Below, piece after piece: positions 35,373-43,242 of a DNA stretch of 64,000 nucleotides. The DNA lies in contig NZ_OX458329.1 in the NCBI RefSeq assembly GCF_949769255.1, forward strand, positions 1,302,001 to 1,366,000. Reading direction: 5' to 3'. Position 1 is the stretch's first letter. Each line of letters starts with the position of its first letter. The position numbers and the translations under genes were made by a program. This DNA comes from Mobiluncus massiliensis. GTDB taxonomy: Bacteria > Actinomycetota > Actinomycetes > Actinomycetales > Actinomycetaceae. The notes beneath the pieces were generated by a model that ran no database searches, was not told the origin of the DNA, and was given only the letters and a program-made list of their open reading frames with translations.

Positions 35373-35990
35373 GTGAGTTTTTGCGTTGAACAGAGTAGGC
35401 TTTACCCCGTGTATCTACCCCCTCGTAAAGACGGCCAGGTTTATTTGGGCATGATTATTCCCGTGCCCGAGCCCTATGCTGGCGAGCTGCAGAAAGTCAC
35501 GAAAACTGACGGCGTACCCCCGCACGTCACAGTCGTGGAGCCGCGCGCGGTGGATCGTGCACAAGTCCCTGAGATTCAGGCTCAGGCTGCCGAAATCTGC
35601 CGGTCCTTTTCACCGTTTGTCATCAGCTTCGGCAACATCGGAGATTTCCGGCCCGTGTCCCCGGTCGTCTATATCGAGGTGCAGCGCGGGCATGAGGCCT
35701 GCAAAGAACTGGCGAAACGGCTCCGCTTCGGCCCCCTGGACACCGAGTCACGCTTCCCCTACTATCCGCACATCACCTTGGGTACCAACGTCACCGATGA
35801 GGACCTGGATCGGGTAGCGGCCCTGTCGAAGCGTTCCCACGGCTTTTTCATGGTTGACGGCGTTGATTGTTCGCTTATTGAACCGGACCATGTCGAACAG
35901 TTGGCCATCCTCCCGCTGGGCTCGGGGATACCCGAAAGCGTCACCGGCGAACTGCCCAAAATTTTCGCCCACCCTCAGTTACACACTTGA
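35373..35990 (+). CDS. 2'-5' RNA ligase-family (2H phosphoesterase) protein
   Basis: A 205-residue protein with the two HxT motifs of the 2H superfamily, HVT (51-53) and HIT (133-135), which act together on 2'-5' or cyclic phosphodiester bonds in RNA. GTG 35373 was chosen: GGAGG lies 6 bp upstream; the longer open frame starts inside manC on the opposite strand. It precedes the YihY gene by 15 bp and may share its transcript. Physiological substrate unknown. Confidence 0.88.
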   Translation: MSFCVEQSRLYPVYLPPRKDGQVYLGMIIPVPEPYAGELQKVTKTDGVPPHVTVVEPRAVDRAQVPEIQAQAAEICRSFSPFVISFGNIGDFRPVSPVVYIEVQRGHEACKELAKRLRFGPLDTESRFPYYPHITLGTNVTDEDLDRVAALSKRSHGFFMVDGVDCSLIEPDHVEQLAILPLGSGIPESVTGELPKIFAHPQLHT

Positions 35991-36005
35991 AAGTGCGGAG
36001 GCCCT

Positions 36006-37166
36006 GTGACGAAGCAACTTGATTCCCCGCCAGCCGAACCCGCTGCCACCGAGGGAGTAATGGAACTCATGAAGGCCTTCATGGAGTGGCTCAATACCAC
36101 GCGAATTATGCGGGCTTACCTGCGTTATCAAAACGCCTCCTCGAACCTTTTGGCTGGCGGCATCGCCTATACCGCCCTGTTTTCAATGGCGGGGATAGTG
36201 ACCCTGATTATCATGACCGCACAAGTCATGATCTTTGCTTTCCCTCTGACCAGTCACACGATTTTTCAGGATGTCAATCAATGGATTCCCGGAGCGATTC
36301 GGATTGATGGACAGCCGGGTCTGATTGACCCCGCCGCGATTGCGACACCCAGCTTTACCTGGGGGACTTTGGTGGTTTTGGTCGTGTCCGTCATGGCGGG
36401 AATCCGGGTGGTCGCGGCTTTGCGCGTCAGTATCCAAACTGTTTTCGGGCTGCCGCAGCGCCCCGGGGCAGGGTGGAAAAATGCGCTGCGGGATGCGTGT
36501 ATGTTCCTGGCTTTGTGTCTCGGGGGGATTTTGGCTTCGGTTTTGGGTTCGGGTTCCATCGTTGTGGTCCGTGCCTTGCAGCGCCGGCTGCCGCTGGCTC
36601 TGCCGATTCCTCCCGTTCTGATTAATGCCGGAGCTTTCGTCCTGACCAGTGTCTTGGCAACTTTGATTCTGGCTTTCACACTGCGCTACCTGGCTTTGGT
36701 GCGGGCTCCGCGCCGCGATTTGTGGATTGGGACGGGAGCGTTGGGATTTTTGTCTACGGCTCTGCAGATGTCAGGAGCCTACCTGGCTGCCAGCGTACCC
36801 CCCGCCTACGCCCCGTTTACGCTGGTGTTGACCATTATCTTGTGGGTTAACGTATTGGGTCGCCTGTTCCTGTATATGTCGTGCTGGATTGCGAACCCCC
36901 CGGCGGCTCCGGCACCGGTGGCGGACTTCCCGCATTTTTCCGAACGTCCGAACTTCGTGACGGTTTCGGCTCCCGCCAGTTTGTCCTGGCCCCACGATCC
37001 GCTTTCTGGCCGGATTTGGTCCCCCGCCCAGGAAGAAGCCGCTTGGCGTTTGTCTCAGCAAGTCATTTGGGGCAGCAATAATCGCCGGGAAACCACGGCC
37101 GACAAACGCCTGTCGGGACATCCGGTGGCCCCCAGCACTGCGTCCCGGAAACTGAATCGGAGGTAA
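36006..37166 (+). CDS. YihY/BrkB-family membrane protein
   Basis: A 386-residue protein with six membrane segments, beginning with the family pattern YLRYQNASSNLLAGGIAYTALFSMAGIVTL and containing YLALVRAPRRDLWIGTGALGFLSTAL and YAPFTLVLTIILWVNVLGRLFLYMSCW. The family was once annotated as ribonuclease BN but is now regarded as an inner-membrane protein of unclear function. GTG 36006 is preceded by GGAGG. The C-terminal 90 residues are soluble. The exonuclease III gene follows after 3 bp. Confidence 0.9.
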   Translation: MTKQLDSPPAEPAATEGVMELMKAFMEWLNTTRIMRAYLRYQNASSNLLAGGIAYTALFSMAGIVTLIIMTAQVMIFAFPLTSHTIFQDVNQWIPGAIRIDGQPGLIDPAAIATPSFTWGTLVVLVVSVMAGIRVVAALRVSIQTVFGLPQRPGAGWKNALRDACMFLALCLGGILASVLGSGSIVVVRALQRRLPLALPIPPVLINAGAFVLTSVLATLILAFTLRYLALVRAPRRDLWIGTGALGFLSTALQMSGAYLAASVPPAYAPFTLVLTIILWVNVLGRLFLYMSCWIANPPAAPAPVADFPHFSERPNFVTVSAPASLSWPHDPLSGRIWSPAQEEAAWRLSQQVIWGSNNRRETTADKRLSGHPVAPSTASRKLNRR

Positions 37167-37169
37167 TGC

Positions 37170-38054
37170 ATGAAAGTCACCACTGTCAATGTCAACGGCG
37201 TCCGGGCGGCGTTCCGCAAAGGGTTTGGGGACTGGCTGGATAATGACGATTCGGATTTGCTGTGTCTGCAAGAGGTGCGAGCCACCCCACAAGACACTGC
37301 GGACTTGTTCGGTCCGGCTTGGGACGTGCACGTGTGGCCCTGTCGAGTGAAAGGCCGTGCCGGGGTGGCGCTCGGGGCTCGGCGCGATTCCGGCTGGGAG
37401 ATTGGTCAGGTTATCGAGGGACTGCCCCCGGAGTATTATGCAGAGATTGGCGGGGAACCGGACGTAGATTCCGGGCGCTGGCTGGAAGGTGAGATTCACG
37501 GACCCGGCGGGGCGACGTTTACCTTGGTCAGCGCCTATCTGCATTCCGGAGAGCTGAACACGGAAAAGCAGGAACAAAAGCTGGCTTACCTCAATCGAGT
37601 TGGCAAGCGGGTGGACCAGCTGGGGGCGTGCGCTGTGGCGGGAGCGGGCTCCGGCGCTCCGCAGGAGGCCCTGATTTGCGGGGATTTCAACATTGTGCGC
37701 ACCGCCCGCGACATTAAGAACTGGAAACCTAATCACAATAAAACCTCCGGGGTCATGGATGAAGAGATTGCGTTCTTGGACGCATGGATGGCCGACACGC
37801 TGTCTGGGCGGGACGGTCTGCCTTGCGTAGATGTAGGACGGGCCTTGGCGGGAGACACGGACGGCCCCTATACCTGGTGGTCATGGCGCGGTAAGGCTTA
37901 CGACAACAACGCCGGCTGGCGCCTGGATTATCACATGGCTACCCCCGGACTGGCCGGAAAAGCCCAATCAGCCGCGGTCTATCGCGCACCGGCTTACGAT
38001 GCCCGTTTCACGGATCATGCCCCGCTCACGGTAGCCTACGATTTCGCGGAGTAA
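37170..38054 (+). CDS. xthA: Exodeoxyribonuclease III (AP endonuclease)
   Basis: Base-excision repair enzyme cleaving at abasic sites. The 294-residue protein has the exonuclease III motifs: Asn7/Asn9 region MKVTTVNVNGVR, Glu35 in LCLQEVRA, GDFNIVRTARD with catalytic Asp and Asn, and FTDHAPL near the C-terminus with Asp-His. GGAGG precedes ATG 37170. A stable AT-rich hairpin follows the stop. Confidence 0.95.
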   Translation: MKVTTVNVNGVRAAFRKGFGDWLDNDDSDLLCLQEVRATPQDTADLFGPAWDVHVWPCRVKGRAGVALGARRDSGWEIGQVIEGLPPEYYAEIGGEPDVDSGRWLEGEIHGPGGATFTLVSAYLHSGELNTEKQEQKLAYLNRVGKRVDQLGACAVAGAGSGAPQEALICGDFNIVRTARDIKNWKPNHNKTSGVMDEEIAFLDAWMADTLSGRDGLPCVDVGRALAGDTDGPYTWWSWRGKAYDNNAGWRLDYHMATPGLAGKAQSAAVYRAPAYDARFTDHAPLTVAYDFAE

Positions 38055-38071
38055 ACTCACACATTCAGTTG

Positions 38072-38103
38072 TTTTTAAGAAATGTTCGGTCATTTCTTAA
38101 AAA
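38072..38103. terminator. Terminator-type hairpin after xthA
   Basis: A perfect 13-bp inverted repeat, TTTTTAAGAAATG (38072-38084) and CATTTCTTAAAAA (38091-38103), with loop TTCGGT. The A-run before and T-run after the GC-poor stem suggest a terminator, but such a long symmetric site upstream of the surface-protein gene could also bind a regulator. Confidence 0.6.
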
Positions 38104-38213
38104 TTTCTAAGAATGTGGGAAAACTGACGATACAATGAGAGAACGTGGTGTGAATCATCTGGGAAATATCTGAAAAAGCCCAGGCGAACTAAGAAAAAGG
38201 AAATACAACAAAT

Positions 38214-39839
38214 ATGAAAACTTCTCACTGTGACCCCCGGTTATTGACTCGTTTCACCAACCGTGCTCTGGTTATCGGCTCCTCAGCCGCTTTAACCCTG
38301 GGACTGGGCATGACCGGTTTTGTCCCGGCTGCTTTCGCAACCGAAACCCCCACTCCTGAGGTTCCCTCCCAGGAATCCCCTGCGGCGCCCACCCCGGTTA
38401 CCGACCCGGCTCCCAGCGACGCCGATGCTCAAAATCAACCGGCTACCGACCCGGCTCCCAGCGACGCCGATGCTCAAAATCAACCGGCTACCGACCCGGC
38501 TGCAAACGATTCGGCCGCTTCCGTGAATCTGGCGACTCCGGTTAAGGCTCCGCCTGCACCGGCCGATTCGACGGATCCAGCGGTTCCGAGTGGCTCCAAC
38601 TTCGCACACCCAGAAAAGGTCAAAACCGTTGAGGACAGTAAAATTTATCGTACTTGGTGGTTAACCGATCCTGTTGATAGTGTGAAAAGCGATGCCCTGG
38701 TTAAACGCACTGCGGACGATGAATACGATACCCAGCACAAAGAAACCTTTAAGGTAAATCCCGGGGATACTCTGGATATTAAAAGCAATCTGGATATCAG
38801 CGTGGGATATAGAGAAATGAAGAACTATCAGGAAAGGGTTATAAGCGTAATAAAAGATAACGGTGCGATTCGCCATTTTAAGATAACACCTAATGCCAAT
38901 AATTTTACATACGATAAAGCTGATTCCGTCATCGAGACATTCATTTCGGTTCCGGAGTACCTGGAGATGCCCGATGACCCGCAGTCTTACACGCTGGAAA
39001 CCCACAACGGAGACAATCCGCTGTACCGGATTAAAAGTGTGTTGCGTTCGGCAAAACGGCTGGCTATAAAATTGACTCTAAATGAGTCTTACGAAAAAGG
39101 AAATTGGAAAAAAGGCGCATACCCGCGCTTGAGGGACAGCTTTGCTGCGTACGTGAACAAACCGCTCAGCTTGGTTATCTCTGGGGTTAAGGTTAAGGAC
39201 AACATTCCCCCCGAGGGAGCCCGGGCCAAGCTGAAATTCGAGACCATAGGATACCTGAAAGTCCAGGATCCTAGTAGCATCAACAGGTGGGAAAGTGATG
39301 CTATATTGCTTAATTTCTCGCAACTCTTCAGGCATTGGTCTTCCGTTCAAGACCCTGAAGGCTTGGATTCCGAACCCATATATAACCACATTGTTTCCTT
39401 GACTATGGACGTCAAACCGAAACCGACTCCGGCAGAACCTGAGAACCCGAATCCGAATCAGCCAGTCATCCCGGATACGCCGAGTGTCGTCCCCGGCCCC
39501 ATTCCGGGAGGGACTCTAGTTCCTCCCAGTGATCCCGAGCCTCCGGTGGCGGGTGTGACTACCCCGGCAGATCCCGAACCCCCGGTCGCGGGCGTTGTCA
39601 CCACCCCGACTGAGCCTCAACCTCCGGTCGCAGGTGTTGTCGCTACCCCGACTGAGCCTCAACCTCCGGTCGCGGGCGTCTTTACCCCAGCAGCTCCCCG
39701 AATCCCTGTGACGCAGGTGCCGGAAAAGGCTTTGGCAGCTACCGGTTCATCTGCCGAAACGCTGGCTGGCGGAGCTATGATTGTGTTCCTCGCCGGCGGA
39801 GCCATGATGGTCGTGTCTCGCCGCCGGGCTCGCCGCTAA
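38214..39839 (+). CDS. Repeat-containing surface protein with LAATG sorting signal
   Basis: The 541-residue product starts with a signal peptide (basic n-region, core VIGSSAALTLGLGMTGFV, AFA-TET cleavage-like site). A Pro/Thr/Asp-rich region holds two identical copies of DPAPSDADAQNQPAT (about 64-93). An unrecognised, more AT-rich central domain follows (about 130-400), then a stalk with four PPVAGV-type repeats. It ends with LAATG (507-511), a hydrophobic helix and RRRARR, the layout of a sortase substrate. LAxTG is the motif of class E sortases rather than LPxTG. No sortase gene is in the window. A TACAAT box lies upstream. Confidence 0.85.
   Translation: MKTSHCDPRLLTRFTNRALVIGSSAALTLGLGMTGFVPAAFATETPTPEVPSQESPAAPTPVTDPAPSDADAQNQPATDPAPSDADAQNQPATDPAANDSAASVNLATPVKAPPAPADSTDPAVPSGSNFAHPEKVKTVEDSKIYRTWWLTDPVDSVKSDALVKRTADDEYDTQHKETFKVNPGDTLDIKSNLDISVGYREMKNYQERVISVIKDNGAIRHFKITPNANNFTYDKADSVIETFISVPEYLEMPDDPQSYTLETHNGDNPLYRIKSVLRSAKRLAIKLTLNESYEKGNWKKGAYPRLRDSFAAYVNKPLSLVISGVKVKDNIPPEGARAKLKFETIGYLKVQDPSSINRWESDAILLNFSQLFRHWSSVQDPEGLDSEPIYNHIVSLTMDVKPKPTPAEPENPNPNQPVIPDTPSVVPGPIPGGTLVPPSDPEPPVAGVTTPADPEPPVAGVVTTPTEPQPPVAGVVATPTEPQPPVAGVFTPAAPRIPVTQVPEKALAATGSSAETLAGGAMIVFLAGGAMMVVSRRRARR
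38400..38501 (+). repeat. 45-bp tandem repeat inside the surface-protein gene
   Basis: Positions 38400-38444 are repeated without change at 38445-38489, and the first 12 bp recur at 38490-38501. The unit is in frame and encodes 15 residues, so copy number could change without breaking the reading frame. Confidence 0.9.
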
Positions 39840-39855
39840 CAGCTGACGTCACTTC

Positions 39856-39873
39856 CCGAGGAAAACGCCTCGG
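39856..39873 (+). terminator. Hairpin after the surface-protein gene
   Basis: CCGAGG (39856-39861) and CCTCGG (39868-39873) with loop AAAACG, 17 bp after the stop codon, followed by ATTTCAC. Probable terminator with a weak T-tail. Confidence 0.5.
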
Positions 39874-39915
39874 ATTTCACGCCCAGCACCCAAGCAGGCA
39901 GAATCATAACCTAAC

Positions 39916-39951
39916 AGTGTGTTGGTCGAGGTATACTTCGACCAACACACT
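39916..39951. terminator. Strong 14-bp inverted repeat, probable bidirectional terminator
   Basis: AGTGTGTTGGTCGA (39916-39929) and its perfect complement (39938-39951) flank an 8-nt loop. On the plus strand TAATTATTG follows. It sits between convergent genes and would stop transcription from both. Confidence 0.6.
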
Positions 39952-40157
39952 TAATTATTGTAATTTTTAGTGACGCCTAGAGTCGCTAGTCTCTACAGGA
40001 AAATAACAAATAAATGGGCAAGAACATGTATACCCACACTTGGATACATTATCTATCATATTATTTCAACACTGTCGTCAAGTAAATAACTAAACGAGAG
40101 GATGCCAGTTACACGATTAACCGATAAACGATATAAATCCCACCATGAAGTATCTGG

Positions 40158-41114
40158 CTACATGGAATGCCAAAAATCTGAGATAACTTCGTTTCGGCTG
40201 GTTTTCCCGGTCTTTTTTAAAATGTTGTGAACATGGACTTTCACGGTAGTGAGCTCTATAAACATAGCCTCAGCAATCTGACGATTGGTTTCCCCTTGTA
40301 CCATCCTCAACAAGACCTTGTTTTCAGTAGGTGAGAGTTTATATTTTCGGGTAAATATGGCAGCTTCATTAGCAATTACCTCTTCATCGGAAGCCCTCTC
40401 TCGAGAAGGAGGCTCGTTAATATGCAGTCTTAGTATCCCCACTCCTCTAAAAGAGATATACCAGGAAATAAAGAGAATAAAGAGGTTCTCGATAAAGTTA
40501 CGCTCCGGAAGGAATGGTTCTTTCCCCGATGAAAGAGAAGGAAGAATTATCATAAAGTAGATATTCCAAAGAACGGTTCCAATACACAGTATCCCAGAGA
40601 CTATAAATAGAATCAAATGCTTCTTAAGCAAAAATCTTTTAATGGTATCTTTACAAACAAAGTAATAGATGATGAGGAAGCATAACAATGACATGAACCC
40701 TACAGCCCTCATTGAGAAAAATATAAATTCCCTCCACATTCGTTCTGGTTCTGCTACTAAAATGATCACACTGAGTGCCACGAATAAAAGCGTCGGGATT
40801 GCAATCCAAATTGGCCGTAAACTTAGATACATAAATGCGGTGTACCACAGGAGGCATATCAGTGCACAACCTAGCATGATGGACTCAGGAGGGCTAGAAA
40901 TTACAAAAATATCCACGAATCTCCCGGAGGGATTTTCTTCTGCCATGTAGGGTCTGAACATCAATGCGACATCGAAAAAATAAACAACACTGAAAATTGA
41001 TGCGCCGAGATAGGTTTTCCGCCTCGAGACTGTGTAGGCAGAAAAGGAAATTGCTCCCGCAAAAATGGAAAGCATCATCACTCCCTGAGTCAAGTAAAAC
41101 AACCACGTACTCAT
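40158..41114 (-). CDS. Membrane-bound LuxR-type one-component regulator
   Basis: The 318-residue protein has about seven membrane helices in its first 230 residues (for example YLTQGVMMLSIFAGAISF, FIFFSMRAVGFMSLLCFLII). A short linker leads to a C-terminal LuxR helix-turn-helix (about 255-318) with YKLSPTENKVLLRMVQGETN and TTVKVHVHNILKKTGKTSR. The membrane part probably senses a signal and the C-terminus binds DNA directly. The gene is clearly more AT-rich than its neighbours, suggesting transfer. It lies 110 bp downstream of the transporter gene on the same strand, with a long inverted repeat between, so it is a candidate regulator of the transporter and arcBC. Confidence 0.85.
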   Translation of the reverse strand: MSTWLFYLTQGVMMLSIFAGAISFSAYTVSRRKTYLGASIFSVVYFFDVALMFRPYMAEENPSGRFVDIFVISSPPESIMLGCALICLLWYTAFMYLSLRPIWIAIPTLLFVALSVIILVAEPERMWREFIFFSMRAVGFMSLLCFLIIYYFVCKDTIKRFLLKKHLILFIVSGILCIGTVLWNIYFMIILPSLSSGKEPFLPERNFIENLFILFISWYISFRGVGILRLHINEPPSRERASDEEVIANEAAIFTRKYKLSPTENKVLLRMVQGETNRQIAEAMFIELTTVKVHVHNILKKTGKTSRNEVISDFWHSM

Positions 41115-41156
41115 GAGAGCTCCTCACCCTAGCAAAGCATCCCTCTATTTTACCAA

Positions 41157-41204
41157 CAGGTTGCCTACTGCTGCGCCTTGACTGACGCCGCATTAGGCAA
41201 CCTG
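41157..41204 (-). terminator. Inverted repeat between transporter and LuxR gene
   Basis: CAGGTTGCCTA (41157-41167) and TAGGCAACCTG (41194-41204) form a perfect 11-bp stem with a 26-nt, partly self-complementary loop, 20 bp after the transporter stop on the minus strand. There is no long T-run. Confidence 0.5.
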
Positions 41205-41223
41205 AACAAAGGACGTCTTGGGT

Positions 41224-42801
41224 CTAATGGCCGTAAATCAGCGTTTGGGCGACAAGCATTCCGCCGCCAAATACCAAAACGAACACCACCATAGGCCAAA
41301 CAAACTTCAACCAATGGCTGTACTTCATGTCAAGCATCTGCAAAGTAGCCATCACCAGGCCAGTAGGTGCTAAGTACAACATAGCGTACTGACCCCACTG
41401 GTAAGCGCAGACGATGATCCAACGCGGAATACCAACTGAATCAGCTAACGGAGCCATAATCGGCATGGACAGCACCGCCAAGCCAGAGGAGGACGGCACT
41501 ACGAAGCCAAGGACAAAGAAGATGAACATCATGATGATTATGAACAGCGGACCACTCATTCCCGAAACCAACTTCGTAGCACCATACAGAATGGTGTCTG
41601 AAATGTAGCCCTCTTTCAAAATCGAGTTAATGCCACGAGCCAGTCCAATAATCAAAGACACCGCAACGAGCGAAGAAGCCCCGTTGGAGAAGGCATCCAC
41701 GAGTTGCTTTTCGGTGAGGCGGTCCTTACCAAACAGTGACAATATCATTATAGCAATCGTGATAGTCAAGAAAGACGCAGCCATCAATGGGAAGTACCAA
41801 CCCCGAGCCATGACACCCCAGACCATAATCGGGAAACCTGCAAAAAACAAGACCAGGATAATTTTGCGCTTCCAGTTGAAGGGAACATCTTCCTGGCTCA
41901 TCATGCCCCACTGCTTTTCATAGGAATCCCGGTCTTCATAGGTGTAAGAGAACTCGGGATTTGCCTTGATTTTTTTGGCGTACCAATACAGGTAACCTAT
42001 GACTACTGCTGCCCCTACTACACAACTTACCGCGCGCCACCAGATGCCCTCGGTAAACTGAATGCCTGCAGCATTAGACGCAATCACAACAGAGAATGGG
42101 TTGACGGTTGACATCGTAGTCCCCATGGAACCAGCAAGGAAGATAGCCCCTACTGCGATAATAGAGTCGTATCCCATCGCGATAAAGATAGGACACATGA
42201 TTGGATAAAAGGCCACAGCTTCTTCTTCAAGACCACACAGAGTGCCTCCAACTATCATGAACAGAGACATCGCGAATACGAGAGCAAACTCGTGTCCTTT
42301 GGTTTTCTTAGTCAAGGCCATCAGACCAGACTCGAAAGAACCGGTAGCCCGAACCACACCAATGAGACCTCCAAGGACAAAAATGAACACCATAATGTCC
42401 ACTGCCTCCATAGTGCCATTCACCATGGCCTGCGGAATTTTTTCAAGACCAGCAGGATTAGACTCGAGTCTTTCGTAAGTGTCAGGAATAGAAATCGGTT
42501 TTCCAATTGCTCCGTTGGCAAACTGTTCGTACTTGATGTCTACCCCGAGTTTGTCCAGGGCCTCTTGATTGCCGGGAACAGTACTGACTTCCCCTTGTGG
42601 ACTTGTGATTGAGAAAGCTTGAGTCTCCTTATCATAGGCCAGTTTCGAGTACTGACCTGCTGGTACGAACCAAGTCGCAAACACCGCAATAATGGTGAGA
42701 AAGAATAGGATTGTGAACGCGGTGGGCACGTTCAAACGAAAGCCTTTTTTCGGTTTTTGCCCAGTTTCGCTCGCAGTTTTTCCGTCGGTAACTACAGACA
42801 T
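41224..42801 (-). CDS. YfcC-family transporter, probable amino-acid antiporter (ArcD-like)
   Basis: The 525-residue membrane protein has about 12 helices and the features of the YfcC/DcuC-like family: AFTILFFLTIIAVFATWFVPAGQY at the N-terminus, ATGSFESGL, GTLCGLEEEAVAFYPIM, VPSSSGLAVLSMPIMAPLAD and YQWGQYAMLYLAPTG. Streptococcal arc operons use a transporter of this family for arginine-ornithine exchange. The neighbouring arcC and arcB suggest uptake of arginine or citrulline in exchange for ornithine. AAGGAGG precedes ATG 42801. A 441-bp leader region and an arcC terminator separate it from arcC, so it is a separate unit. Confidence 0.82.
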   Translation of the reverse strand: MSVVTDGKTASETGQKPKKGFRLNVPTAFTILFFLTIIAVFATWFVPAGQYSKLAYDKETQAFSITSPQGEVSTVPGNQEALDKLGVDIKYEQFANGAIGKPISIPDTYERLESNPAGLEKIPQAMVNGTMEAVDIMVFIFVLGGLIGVVRATGSFESGLMALTKKTKGHEFALVFAMSLFMIVGGTLCGLEEEAVAFYPIMCPIFIAMGYDSIIAVGAIFLAGSMGTTMSTVNPFSVVIASNAAGIQFTEGIWWRAVSCVVGAAVVIGYLYWYAKKIKANPEFSYTYEDRDSYEKQWGMMSQEDVPFNWKRKIILVLFFAGFPIMVWGVMARGWYFPLMAASFLTITIAIMILSLFGKDRLTEKQLVDAFSNGASSLVAVSLIIGLARGINSILKEGYISDTILYGATKLVSGMSGPLFIIIMMFIFFVLGFVVPSSSGLAVLSMPIMAPLADSVGIPRWIIVCAYQWGQYAMLYLAPTGLVMATLQMLDMKYSHWLKFVWPMVVFVLVFGGGMLVAQTLIYGH

Positions 42802-43242
42802 ACTGCATCCTCCTTGTAGTTTTGTTGTGAAGTTTGGTACCGTCTCAAAATTAGAGAGGACCGAGTAGCATCTTTGCTAGAGAAGAGTTTGCCAATCCGA
42901 TTTAGGTTTGTAAACGAACTTACACCGCTCTCTAAGGATGATTCGTGTTTATTTCTGGGCAACCAACACGTACACCCACTCTTAACCTAGTTTGAACAGG
43001 TATCTTACATGTGTTCTAGACAGACTGTTTGCGAATAAAAATACCGTCACTTCACTCGATTGATAGTAGCCTTCCGCCGTAAAGGTGGGGTCCGAGAGCA
43101 TCGTACGTGCGAATCCCGGGGAAGGATCTTTATCGTCCTCGCCTTGGTCCGTACAAAAATAAGCTGGTGGGGAAGGAACTAAGTTCCTCCCCCACCACTG
43201 GCGATATCAGGTGACAGGATACTTTGGTAGTTTGCTTGGAAA
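42802..43242. other. 441-bp gene-free region upstream of the transporter
   Basis: Contains the arcC terminator (43154-43197) and the transporter leader and promoter. Between 43060 and 43140 a GC-richer segment can fold through CCTTCC and GGAAGG about 50 bp apart. I do not recognise an RNA family in it, and no reading frame is convincing. Confidence 0.5.
43154..43197 (-). terminator. Rho-independent terminator after arcC
   Basis: TGGTGGGGAAGGAA (43165-43178) pairs with TTCCTCCCCCACCA (43184-43197) with one mismatch. On the minus strand the stem is followed by CTTATTTTTG. It lies 46 bp after the arcC stop. Confidence 0.85.

Larger units (their letters stand above)
39840..40157. other. 318-bp gene-free, AT-rich convergent region
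   Basis: Lies between the surface-protein stop and the LuxR-gene stop. It holds two hairpins (39856-39873 and 39916-39951) and about 200 bp of AT-rich DNA after 39952 in which I see no reading frame, RNA or repeat. Confidence 0.6.

Noticed and set aside
43066-43130. Possible tRNA: GCGAATCCC looks like part of a T-loop, with CCTTCC/GGAAGG as an acceptor stem.
   Set aside because: No anticodon stem, no D-arm, and the T-stem does not pair. Not a tRNA.
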